Source of the DNA: Bacillota bacterium
Lineage (GTDB): Bacteria > Bacillota > UBA994
Length of the DNA stretch: 5,265 bases
Direction: 5' to 3'
Assembly (NCBI GenBank): GCA_018725535.1
Contig: QLUS01000111.1
Span: 1-5,265 of the forward strand
Shown here: positions 1 to 5,087 of the stretch, one piece after another
Position numbering within the stretch: the stretch's first letter is position 1
Layout: every line of letters begins with the position of its first letter
Notes under the pieces: model-generated
The model's database searches: none
What the model was told of the DNA's origin: nothing
Seen by the model: the letters and a program-made list of their open reading frames with translations, nothing else
Translations under genes and position numbers: made by a program

Positions 1-63
1 GCTTTCCGCTTTCCGCTATCCGCTGTCCGCCGTACGCCATACGCCGTAAGCTGTACGCCACAC
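1..63. repeat. Degenerate 7-bp tandem repeat array (nine units, open at left edge)
   Basis: Nine consecutive heptamers run without a gap from base 1 to base 63: gctttcc, gctttcc, gctatcc, gctgtcc, gccgtac, gccatac, gccgtaa, gctgtac, gccacac. All begin with GC and most fit GCYNTMC. The first two units are identical and variation increases toward the gene, so the homogeneous end lies at the window edge and the array probably continues to the left. It directly abuts the stop codon of the cysteine desulfurase gene (64-66). No coding function is apparent. Its role is unknown; it could be slippage-generated filler or part of a dispersed heptamer repeat family. Confidence 0.85.
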
Positions 64-1224
64 TTACCGCTTATTGTACAGCGGCGACATTTGGCGCAGC
101 CGCTCCACTATCGCAGGCATGACCGACAGCACATAGTCAACGTCTTCTTCAGTGTTGTCCATGCCTAAAGTAAGGCGGAGCGAGCCATGCGCTTGTTCAT
201 GCGTAAGCCCCATGGCCAATAGCACGTGCGAGGGCTCAAGCGAGCCCGAAGTACAGGCCGAGCCGCTCGAGACGGCAATCCCCTGTATATCGAGGCTTAA
301 AATCAGCGACTCGCCTTCTACATAGCGCACGCTTACATTAACGTTGCCGGGTAAGCGCTGTGTGGGGTGACCGTTAAGCTTTACTTCCGGCAAAGCTACA
401 AGACCCGCGATAAGCTTGTCGCGCAGCACCTGAATATGCGCTTGTCTAGATTTTAGGCTCTCGGTCGCCAGTTCAAGTGCTTTCGCTAACCCTACGATAC
501 CGACGTGGTTCTCCGTCCCCGGCCGGTACTTGCGCTCTTGGCTGCCGCCATGGTACAGCGGCTTCACTCGCGTGCCCTGCTTGATATAGAGGACGCCTAT
601 TCCTTTCGGGCCATAAAACTTGTGGGCCGAGACGGACAGCATGTCTACGCCTAAGTCCTTGACGTCTACAGGGATACTCCCCACCGTTTGCACTGCATCG
701 GTGTGGAAAGTTATTTTCCTTGCGCGCGCGATAGCAGCCATTTCCTTGATGGGTTGAATTGCCCCCATCTCATTGTTGGCGTGCATAATCGACGCCAAAA
801 TGGTGTCGGGGCGAAGCGCCGCCTCGAAATCCGTCACGCTGACTAGACCATTCTCATCCACCGGCAGGTAAGTAACCTCGCACCCTTGCGACTCAAGGAA
901 ATGACAGGTATCTAACACCGCGTGGTGCTCGATTTTGCTCGTAACGATGTGACGCCCGTCTTTCTTGCGGGCCAAAACTCCGCCTTGAATGGCGATATTG
1001 TCGGACTCTGTTCCGCCCGAGGTAAAAAACACCTCGCGCGGGTCAGCCCCAATCGCTTTGGCAACTTTTTCGCGCGCGTCGTCTACGACTTTGCGCGCAT
1101 CCCGCCCAAAACTGTGCACGCTTGATGGGTTACCGAAGTAGTTGTGAAAATAGGGCAGCATAGCCGCAATTACCTCCGGATGCACCGGCGTAGTAGCGGC
1201 GTGGTCTAAGTAAACTTTCCTCAC
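64..1224 (-). CDS. nifS: Cysteine desulfurase, NifS/IscS type
   Basis: This is a PLP-dependent enzyme that takes sulfur from L-cysteine, leaving alanine and a protein persulfide for Fe-S cluster assembly or tRNA thiolation. The 386-residue length is normal for the group I family. Visible motifs are the N-terminal YLDHAATTP (5-13), TSGGTESDN (68-76), the His pair H100-H101, HTDAVQ (174-179) with cofactor-contacting Asp and Gln, SAHKFYGPKG with the Schiff-base lysine K202, RPGTEN (234-239), and the catalytic-cysteine loop SSGSACTSG with C324. The start is GTG at 1224-1222, preceded at six bases by GGGAGGA. It lies 35 bp downstream of the Rrf2 regulator gene on the same strand, so the two are almost certainly cotranscribed and regulated by Fe-S status. 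A scaffold (nifU) or mnmA gene often follows in Firmicutes, but the window ends in repeats instead. Whether it is best called nifS or iscS cannot be settled here; the enzyme class is secure. Confidence 0.96.
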   Translation of the reverse strand: MRKVYLDHAATTPVHPEVIAAMLPYFHNYFGNPSSVHSFGRDARKVVDDAREKVAKAIGADPREVFFTSGGTESDNIAIQGGVLARKKDGRHIVTSKIEHHAVLDTCHFLESQGCEVTYLPVDENGLVSVTDFEAALRPDTILASIMHANNEMGAIQPIKEMAAIARARKITFHTDAVQTVGSIPVDVKDLGVDMLSVSAHKFYGPKGIGVLYIKQGTRVKPLYHGGSQERKYRPGTENHVGIVGLAKALELATESLKSRQAHIQVLRDKLIAGLVALPEVKLNGHPTQRLPGNVNVSVRYVEGESLILSLDIQGIAVSSGSACTSGSLEPSHVLLAMGLTHEQAHGSLRLTLGMDNTEEDVDYVLSVMPAIVERLRQMSPLYNKR

Positions 1225-1230
1225 GTCAAA

Positions 1231-1237
1231 TCCTCCC
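1231..1237 (-). promoter_or_regulatory. Ribosome binding site of the cysteine desulfurase gene
   Basis: GGGAGGA on the minus strand, six bases before a GTG codon. It fixes the start so that the protein begins MRKVYLDHAATTP, as expected for the family. Confidence 0.8.
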
Positions 1238-1259
1238 GTGTCAGTAGATTATCCCGTAA

Positions 1260-1682
1260 TCAGTTCTTGGCACGCGCCCATGTGGCGAGGTCGAGCAGTG
1301 TAGCGCCGTCCATGACTTGGCGCATACTCTCAGACACCTTGTTCCACAACTCGCGTGTAGCGCAGACATGCACGCGTAGGCACCCGCCGTCATGGTCGCA
1401 ATCCACAAGCTTTATCGGACCTTCCACCGCCCGCACCACATCGCCCGCCGTGATTGTCTCGGCGGGGCGAGTTAATGTATAGCCGCCCTTTGCTCCCCGT
1501 TGCCCATTCACCAGTTTGGCACGGCGAAGATCCATAAATATCTGTTCTAGGTATTGCGCCGAGATGGCTTCCATCTCGGCCACAAGCCGCAGCGGCACTG
1601 GCCCCTGTTCCTCGCGCATTGCCACTACTGTCATCGCTCGCACGGCGTATTGGCCTTTAGTTGACAATCGTATAGCTGTCAC
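1260..1682 (-). CDS. Rrf2-family transcriptional regulator, IscR-like
   Basis: This is a winged-helix DNA-binding regulator that probably senses Fe-S cluster supply and controls its own operon with the downstream cysteine desulfurase. Family signatures are the N-terminal RLSTKGQYAVRAM (5-17), a helix-turn-helix around residues 28-57 (LVAEMEAISAQYLEQIF inside it), and the wing RGAKGGYTL (62-70). C95, C101 and C107 are spaced C-x5-C-x5-C as in Escherichia coli IscR (C92, C98, C104), which supports binding of a [2Fe-2S] cluster rather than a CymR-type cysteine-metabolism role. The His that is the fourth ligand in E. coli (three residues after the last Cys) is R110 here. At 140 residues the length is normal. 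The start is uncertain: GTG at 1682 is called, but the best Shine-Dalgarno overlaps it and points instead to ATA at 1673 or TTG at 1667. Those would give IRLSTKG or LSTKG, nearer the usual N-terminus. The family is secure; the cluster chemistry is inferred. Confidence 0.92.
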   Translation of the reverse strand: MTAIRLSTKGQYAVRAMTVVAMREEQGPVPLRLVAEMEAISAQYLEQIFMDLRRAKLVNGQRGAKGGYTLTRPAETITAGDVVRAVEGPIKLVDCDHDGGCLRVHVCATRELWNKVSESMRQVMDGATLLDLATWARAKN

Positions 1683-1686
1683 CCCC
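1679..1686 (-). promoter_or_regulatory. Shine-Dalgarno sequence of the Rrf2 gene, overlapping the called GTG
   Basis: GGGGGTGA matches the anti-Shine-Dalgarno complement GGAGGTGA at seven of eight bases. It contains the GTG that opens the longest frame, so it cannot serve that codon. It stands 5 bases before an ATA codon (1673-1671) and 11 bases before a TTG codon (1667-1665), both in frame. Confidence 0.55.
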
Positions 1687-1690
1687 TAGC

Positions 1691-1715
1691 ATATCCGACA
1701 AATTTACTCGGGATT
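1691..1715. promoter_or_regulatory. Probable IscR/Rrf2 operator dyad
   Basis: An imperfect palindrome centred on base 1703 has half-sites CCGA (1695-1698) and TCGG (1708-1711) around an AT-rich centre (AAATTTA) and begins ATA. From memory, it agrees with most positions of the type 1 IscR consensus: an ATA-type end, pyrimidines before GAC, an AT-rich middle and the mirror half-site. It sits just upstream of the Rrf2 gene and downstream of the preceding terminator, where an autoregulatory operator is expected. No convincing -35/-10 pair is visible, so the promoter it would block is not defined. That IscR-like proteins repress their own operons is established for the family; binding here is inferred. 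Confidence 0.55.
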
Positions 1716-1723
1716 ACACCTAG

Positions 1724-1747
1724 AAAAAAGCCGAGTATTTTCCTCGG
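1724..1747 (-). terminator. Probable intrinsic terminator after prmC
   Basis: On the minus strand CCGAG (1747-1743) pairs with CTCGG (1735-1731) across a seven-base loop, followed at once by C and six T residues (1729-1724). The stem is only five pairs, so termination may be partial. It lies 14 bp past the prmC stop and upstream of the Rrf2 operator, separating the two transcription units. Confidence 0.6.
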
Positions 1748-1760
1748 ATTAATTGTACGC

Positions 1761-2654
1761 CTATAGAGAGGTCATGTCAAGCGGGAGCCTTCCCCCCACA
1801 ACACGGTCGCGTCCGGCGAGGTCTTGTCGCACGAAGGCTTCGGTGAAGTTAGCGGCGCGGAGCAGTGTTTCGACTGCAGCTGCTTGCGTGTTGCCAACCT
1901 CTACGAGCAGCCAACCGCCCGGGTAGAGAAAGTTAGGTGCCTCACTCACGAGGCGACGATAATACGCCAATCCGTCTTCGCCGCCATCTAGGGCTAGGCG
2001 CGGCTCGCGCTGCACTTCATCCGCTAGTGTGTGAATTTCGCCGCTTGGTATATACGGTGGGTTAGCCGTGATTATACAGAAGCGCATGCCTATTACGGCG
2101 CGAAACAAATCCCCTTGCCTAAACTGCACGCGCGCGCTGACCCCGAACTTCGCGGCATTGTCCGCGGCAACCGTTAACGCACCTTCGCACACATCCGCAA
2201 GCCACACCGTAAGTTCCGGCATCTCTGCGGCTAGAGTCAGTCCGACACAACCGGAGCCGGTGCAGAGGTCGAGAAGTGCGGACGGGGCGCACTTAGCACT
2301 TGGCACTTGGCACGATGTGCTCTCTGTCCGCAGTAACCGCAAGGCTTCCTCAACCAAGGTTTCCGTATCGGGTCGCGGGATTAGGACGGCTGGTGTCACG
2401 CGAAATTCCCGCCCAAAAAACTCGGTCTGCCCTACTATATACTGGAGAGGCAGGCCAAGCGCGCGCTTCCGCAGAGCTGCGCGATAGCGCTCTGTTGCCA
2501 GCCTGTCTGCCTCTCTGTCCGGATGGGTCAGCAGGCACGCGCGACTAAGCCCGGTCACAAATCGCAGCAGCAACTCAGCCTGCCAGCGCGCGTCGGTGAT
2601 GCCAGCTCGGCTAAGCTCTACCGTGCCATAGTCCCATAGGGCTTTTAGGCTCAC
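1761..2654 (-). CDS. prmC: Peptide chain release factor N5-glutamine methyltransferase PrmC
   Basis: PrmC uses S-adenosylmethionine to methylate the glutamine of the GGQ motif in release factors, raising termination efficiency. An N-terminal helical domain (about 1-75) precedes the conserved QYIVGQTEFFGREF (71-84) and LIPRPDTETLVEEAL (91-105). The methyltransferase domain carries the SAM-binding loop DLCTGSGC (129-136) and the catalytic NPPYIP (198-203). At 297 residues it is slightly longer than usual; the excess lies at about 110-125, an interdomain stretch partly encoded by a 7-bp tandem repeat. The start is GTG at 2654-2652, overlapping the prfA stop as GTGA. The upstream region has only a weak Shine-Dalgarno, so translation is probably coupled to prfA, whose product is its substrate. 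A sua5/ywlC gene often follows in Firmicutes but is absent here. Confidence 0.95.
   Translation of the reverse strand: MSLKALWDYGTVELSRAGITDARWQAELLLRFVTGLSRACLLTHPDREADRLATERYRAALRKRALGLPLQYIVGQTEFFGREFRVTPAVLIPRPDTETLVEEALRLLRTESTSCQVPSAKCAPSALLDLCTGSGCVGLTLAAEMPELTVWLADVCEGALTVAADNAAKFGVSARVQFRQGDLFRAVIGMRFCIITANPPYIPSGEIHTLADEVQREPRLALDGGEDGLAYYRRLVSEAPNFLYPGGWLLVEVGNTQAAAVETLLRAANFTEAFVRQDLAGRDRVVGGRLPLDMTSL
2289..2316. repeat. Intragenic 7-bp tandem repeat in prmC (four units)
   Basis: Plus-strand units are gcactta, gcacttg, gcacttg and gcacgat. They encode residues 113-122 of PrmC on the minus strand. The 28-bp total is not a multiple of three, so each unit is read in a different frame and the amino-acid sequence does not look repetitive. 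The encoded stretch lies in a variable linker before the SAM-binding loop. Confidence 0.8.
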
Positions 2655-3715
2655 TGCGGGGAACCTAGCTTCTCCATTTGGTCATGCGTAATTAGGGCCG
2701 CGACTATTTCGCCGATGTCTCCGTCTAGGAATCCTGCCAAACGGTGTGTGGTAAGGTTAATGCGGTGGTCAGACACCCGGTTCTGGGGGAAATTATACGT
2801 GCGTATCCGCTCGCTGCGATCCCCCGTACCCACTTGCCCGCGCCTAGTCTCAGACAATTCTGCGTCGCGCTTCGCCTGCTCGATCTCTAGGATCCTAGCC
2901 CTAAGCACGCGCATGGCCTTCTCGCGGTTTTTAATCTGGGACTTTTCATCCTGCATGCTCACCACTACCCCCGAAGGGTTATGGGTGATGCGCACGGCGG
3001 AATACGTGGTATTTACGGACTGCCCGCCCGGCCCGCTCGAACAGAAGGTGTCGATACGCAAATCGTTTTGGTCAATCTCAATATCTACTTCCTCTGCTTC
3101 CGGCAATACGGCGACAGTAGCGGTAGAGGTGTGAATGCGGCCGCTCCCCTCAGTCTCCGGCACGCGCTGCACGCGGTGTACGCCGCTTTCGTATTTGAGC
3201 TGGCTGTATGCGCCTTTGCCCTCGATCATAAAGATAACTTCTTTGTAGCCGCCGAGGTCACTTAAGGAAGCTGAGAGCAGCTCCGTCTTCCATCCTTGCC
3301 GCTCGGCAAAGCGGCTGTACATGCGGAAAAGGTCGCCCGCGAAAATCGCGGCTTCATTGCCCCCCGCACCGGCACGCACTTCCACAATGACGTTCTTTTC
3401 GTCGTTTTTGTCCTTGGGCAGCAGCAGAACCCTGACCTCTTCCTCTAGACCGGCGGCAGCAGCCTTAAGGGAGTCTATCTCCGTCTCTAACATGGCGCGA
3501 AAATCTGGGTCACTGCCAGTGAGCGCCTGCTTGGCTTGGTCTAGCTCCTGCAGCGTGCGCTCATAGCGATTAAAAGCATCGACTAGGGCGTTAAGCCCTG
3601 CCTGCTCTTTAACATATGTGCGCCACTCGTTCTGGCGGGCGATCACGGCGGGGTCGCTGACTAGGTCCGTCAGTTCATCGTAGCGTCTCTTGACCGCGCG
3701 CAGTTTCTCTAACAT
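2651..3715 (-). CDS. prfA: Peptide chain release factor 1 (RF1)
   Basis: RF1 recognises UAA and UAG stop codons in the ribosomal A site and triggers hydrolysis of peptidyl-tRNA. The 354-residue length is typical. It has the N-terminal coiled region (about 1-100), VRAGAGGNEAA (113-123), the tripeptide anticodon element PET (186-188; PxT marks RF1, whereas RF2 has SPF) followed by GRIHTSTATVAVLPE, and the catalytic GGQ (230-232) in SSGPGGQSVNTT. The ATG at 3715 lies inside the end of the yqhQ-like gene (overlap ATGTTAG) and is preceded at five bases by GAGGTG. Together with prmC, which overlaps its end, it forms a termination-factor and modifying-enzyme pair. Confidence 0.98.
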   Translation of the reverse strand: MLEKLRAVKRRYDELTDLVSDPAVIARQNEWRTYVKEQAGLNALVDAFNRYERTLQELDQAKQALTGSDPDFRAMLETEIDSLKAAAAGLEEEVRVLLLPKDKNDEKNVIVEVRAGAGGNEAAIFAGDLFRMYSRFAERQGWKTELLSASLSDLGGYKEVIFMIEGKGAYSQLKYESGVHRVQRVPETEGSGRIHTSTATVAVLPEAEEVDIEIDQNDLRIDTFCSSGPGGQSVNTTYSAVRITHNPSGVVVSMQDEKSQIKNREKAMRVLRARILEIEQAKRDAELSETRRGQVGTGDRSERIRTYNFPQNRVSDHRINLTTHRLAGFLDGDIGEIVAALITHDQMEKLGSPQ

Positions 3716-4626
3716 CGGTACACCTCATCCGGGTTGTTGTCAGGGCAAATTGCCTGTAGGGCTGTAATGGCGACTTCAATCTGGCTGTCATCAGGTTCGT
3801 GGGTAGTCGCCCGCTGCAAAACCATACCCGGGGAAGTGAGCACTCTCTGCCATGTGCCATTGCTGCGCGCCGAGAACTTGATCACTTCATATGCTAGGCC
3901 TGCCACTAACGGCAATAGAAGCAGGCGGGTAATTATGCGCACCCACACATTAGGCCAGCCAAAGAAGGAGAATACGACGACGCTAGTTAGCATCACGACC
4001 AGCAAGAACGACGTGCCGCAGCGCGTGTGAAAGCGCGAAGCGCGACGGACATTCTCTATGGTTAAGTCATGCCCGGCCTCATAGCAATTGATAGCTTTGT
4101 GCTCGGCGCCGTGATACTGGAAGAAGCGCCGCATGTCCGGCATGTGCGAAATTGCGGCTATATATATAGTAAAGATACTTAGGCGAATGACTCCCTCTAG
4201 GAGATTCGCCACCAGCGGCAGTACGTCGGTAAGACCAAACAACCGCAACAAGACCGTAGGCAGCAGCATAAATAACCCGACGGCGAGCGCGAGCCCGAGA
4301 AACACTGCCACGCCCACTGCGCTCTTAGACAGCTCTGCTTCTTCGCCGCCCGACTCGTTAGCACTGTACAGCAGCGCGTCGATGCCCACCGTGAGCGTAT
4401 CGACAAGCGCTACTGCGCCGCGCACTATCGGGAGCCTAAACACCGCATATCGCGCAGCGACAGACGCCGCCCGTTGCTGCTTGACGCTACACGTTCCGTC
4501 AGGGCGACGCACGGCAATCGCCTGCGCTCCGCTCCCACGGCGCATCAGCACGCCTTCCATTACCGCCTGTCCGCCAATTGCTTTTTCGGCCAAGCCCTTT
4601 GCCACCTCCCCATGCCACCTCCCCAT
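3709..4626 (-). CDS. DUF1385 family integral membrane protein, YqhQ-like
   Basis: This is a conserved membrane protein of unknown biochemical role (DUF1385, the family of Bacillus subtilis YqhQ), described by sequence as a predicted metal-dependent enzyme. Family blocks are IGGQAVMEGVLMR (17-29), the loop YHGAEHKAINCYE (171-183) with candidate metal ligands H172, E175, H176 and E183, RFHTRCGTSF (198-207), and the C-terminal EPDDSQIEVAITAL (277-290). Hydrophobic segments at about 103-124, 136-160, 205-223 and 230-250 suggest four or so membrane spans. The start is uncertain. ATG at 4626 makes residues 1-10 a translation of a repeated ribosome-binding sequence; GTG at 4605 or TTG at 4593 (spaced well from the last Shine-Dalgarno copy) would give a more usual N-terminus just before IGGQA. 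The gene sits between rpmE and prfA, as in many Firmicutes. The position suggests a link to translation, but that is not proof of function. Confidence 0.9.
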   Translation of the reverse strand: MGRWHGEVAKGLAEKAIGGQAVMEGVLMRRGSGAQAIAVRRPDGTCSVKQQRAASVAARYAVFRLPIVRGAVALVDTLTVGIDALLYSANESGGEEAELSKSAVGVAVFLGLALAVGLFMLLPTVLLRLFGLTDVLPLVANLLEGVIRLSIFTIYIAAISHMPDMRRFFQYHGAEHKAINCYEAGHDLTIENVRRASRFHTRCGTSFLLVVMLTSVVVFSFFGWPNVWVRIITRLLLLPLVAGLAYEVIKFSARSNGTWQRVLTSPGMVLQRATTHEPDDSQIEVAITALQAICPDNNPDEVYRC

Positions 4627-4639
4627 GCCACCTCCCTGT
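4601..4639. repeat. 13-bp tandem repeat duplicating a Shine-Dalgarno plus ATG
   Basis: Three contiguous 13-bp units occupy 4601-4613, 4614-4626 and 4627-4639. The first two are identical and the third differs at two bases. On the minus strand each holds GGGAGGTGGC, and two are preceded by ATG at the unit boundary (ATG at 4626-4624 and 4613-4611). Because 13 is not a multiple of three, the two ATG codons are in different frames. The upstream ATG is in frame with the yqhQ-like gene. Confidence 0.9.
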
Positions 4640-4654
4640 GCCCACTATGCACAA

Positions 4655-4679
4655 GAAGCAGAACGCGGTGCTCTGCTTC
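4655..4679 (-). other. Intergenic RNA hairpin between rpmE and the yqhQ-like gene
   Basis: On the minus strand GAAGCAGAGC (4679-4670) pairs with GTTCTGCTTC (4664-4655) over a five-base loop, with one G-U pair. It starts 7 bp after the rpmE stop. No proper T-run follows (TTGTG), so it looks like an attenuating, partial-termination or RNA-processing element rather than a full terminator. It would allow unequal levels of L31 and the downstream genes. Confidence 0.6.
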
Positions 4680-4686
4680 GTGGCGG

Positions 4687-4893
4687 TTATTTATCAACTA
4701 GGCCGTATTTCTTCTTGAAGCGGTCTACCCGGCCGCCCGCATCGACAAACTTTTGTTTGCCGGTGAAGAAAGGATGGCATTTTGAGCAGATCTCAACGCG
4801 CAGCTGCTTTTTTATTGAACCCGACTCGAAGGATTCGCCACATGCGCAGGTAACCAATGCCTTCTGGTAATTCGGGTGAATCTTCTCCTTCAC
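4687..4893 (-). CDS. rpmE: 50S ribosomal protein L31, zinc-binding (C+) type
   Basis: L31 is a small protein of the large ribosomal subunit that helps bridge the subunits. It has 68 residues starting MKEKIHPNYQKALVTCACG, with the four zinc-ribbon cysteines C16, C18, C36 and C39 (CxC and CxxC), so it is the zinc-containing form and not the zinc-independent paralogue. The conserved HPFFTGKQKFVDAGGRVDRF (40-59) is present. The start is GTG at 4893-4891, six bases after GAGGTG. The same frame is open for 39 more codons upstream, but that stretch lacks family similarity and runs through the promoter, so it is excluded. It is first in the operon with the yqhQ-like gene, prfA and prmC. Confidence 0.97.
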   Translation of the reverse strand: MKEKIHPNYQKALVTCACGESFESGSIKKQLRVEICSKCHPFFTGKQKFVDAGGRVDRFKKKYGLVDK

Positions 4894-4899
4894 GCTACA

Positions 4900-4906
4900 C
4901 ACCTCT
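4900..4906 (-). promoter_or_regulatory. Ribosome binding site of rpmE
   Basis: AGAGGTG on the minus strand, six bases before GTG at 4893. It decides the start against the 39-codon upstream extension of the same frame. Confidence 0.75.
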
Positions 4907-4925
4907 TTTCTGAAACTACTTAAAT

Positions 4926-4954
4926 AGTATAGCACGCAGCCAAGCGGTGAGCAA
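4926..4954 (-). promoter_or_regulatory. Probable sigma-A-type promoter of rpmE
   Basis: Minus-strand -10 box TATACT (4931-4926), preceded by TG one base upstream (extended -10, TGCTATACT). A weak -35 candidate TTGCTC (4954-4949) lies at a 17-bp spacing. Transcription would start near 4919, giving a leader of about 25 bases before the GTG. The extended -10 is the strong part of the call. Confidence 0.6.
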
Positions 4955-4957
4955 GAA

Positions 4958-5020
4958 GAATTCGCGTGAAGCAAAAGGCTCCGTCCCTTTTGCTTTATCT
5001 TTTGCTTCAAGCAGGAATTC
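4958..5020. repeat. Nested inverted repeat between divergent genes, with two competing hairpins
   Basis: The element is bounded by GAATTC at 4958-4963 and 5015-5020. Inside, AAGCAAAAGG (4969-4978) pairs perfectly with CCTTTTGCTT (4986-4995). Alternatively GAAGCAAAAG (4968-4977) pairs perfectly with CTTTTGCTTC (4999-5008). The two stems exclude each other. Read on the plus strand, the inner hairpin is followed by TATCTTTT and resembles an intrinsic terminator, although no plus-strand gene lies upstream. It sits between the rpmE promoter and the symporter gene. It may block antisense transcription or be a small palindromic repeat element. Confidence 0.7.
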
Positions 5021-5046
5021 GTGAGACTTCGGCAAATACTTCGTTA

Positions 5047-5065
5047 ACTGCACATAACGTGTAGT
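5047..5065. promoter_or_regulatory. Operator-like dyad upstream of the symporter gene
   Basis: ACTGCAC (5047-5053) and GTGTAGT (5059-5065) form seven-base arms with one mismatch around ATAAC. The right arm touches TATTAT (5065-5070), which resembles a -10 box but would start transcription inside the Shine-Dalgarno. A regulator site is possible; the promoter itself is not clear. Confidence 0.25.
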
Positions 5066-5072
5066 ATTATAA

Positions 5073-5080
5073 GGGAGGGG
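5073..5080 (+). promoter_or_regulatory. Ribosome binding site of the symporter gene
   Basis: GGGAGGGG ends seven bases before GTG at 5088-5090, the first codon of an open frame with a membrane-transporter N-terminus. Confidence 0.75.
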
Positions 5081-5087
5081 TCATCCA

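Noticed and set aside
1..63. CRISPR-like interpretation of the left-edge repeats
   Set aside because: The units are 7 bp with no spacers and no cas genes nearby, so this is a simple tandem array.
2068..2487. 139-codon plus-strand frame opposite prmC
   Set aside because: It is antisense to a clear PrmC with all motifs intact, has low-complexity basic composition, and shows no Shine-Dalgarno or family similarity.
2715..3134. 139-codon plus-strand frame opposite prfA
   Set aside because: It is a mirror of the conserved RF1 coding sequence, with no motif of its own.
4158..4169. TATATATA run that could look like a promoter
   Set aside because: It lies inside the yqhQ-like gene and encodes Ile-Tyr-Ile of a membrane helix, with no -35 partner or downstream gene start.
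4133..4870. 245-codon plus-strand open frame antisense to the yqhQ-like gene and rpmE
   Set aside because: It has a Ser/Thr/Arg/Pro-rich composition with no recognisable domain, lies opposite two well-supported genes and the repeat between them, and is explained by the codon bias of the minus strand.
4894..5010. 39-codon N-terminal extension of rpmE
   Set aside because: L31 proteins begin at MKEKIHP. The extension runs through the promoter and a palindrome, and a good Shine-Dalgarno precedes the internal GTG.
5065..5070. TATTAT as the -10 box of the symporter gene
   Set aside because: Transcription would start inside the Shine-Dalgarno and no -35 element lies at 16-18 bp, so it is not called as a promoter.
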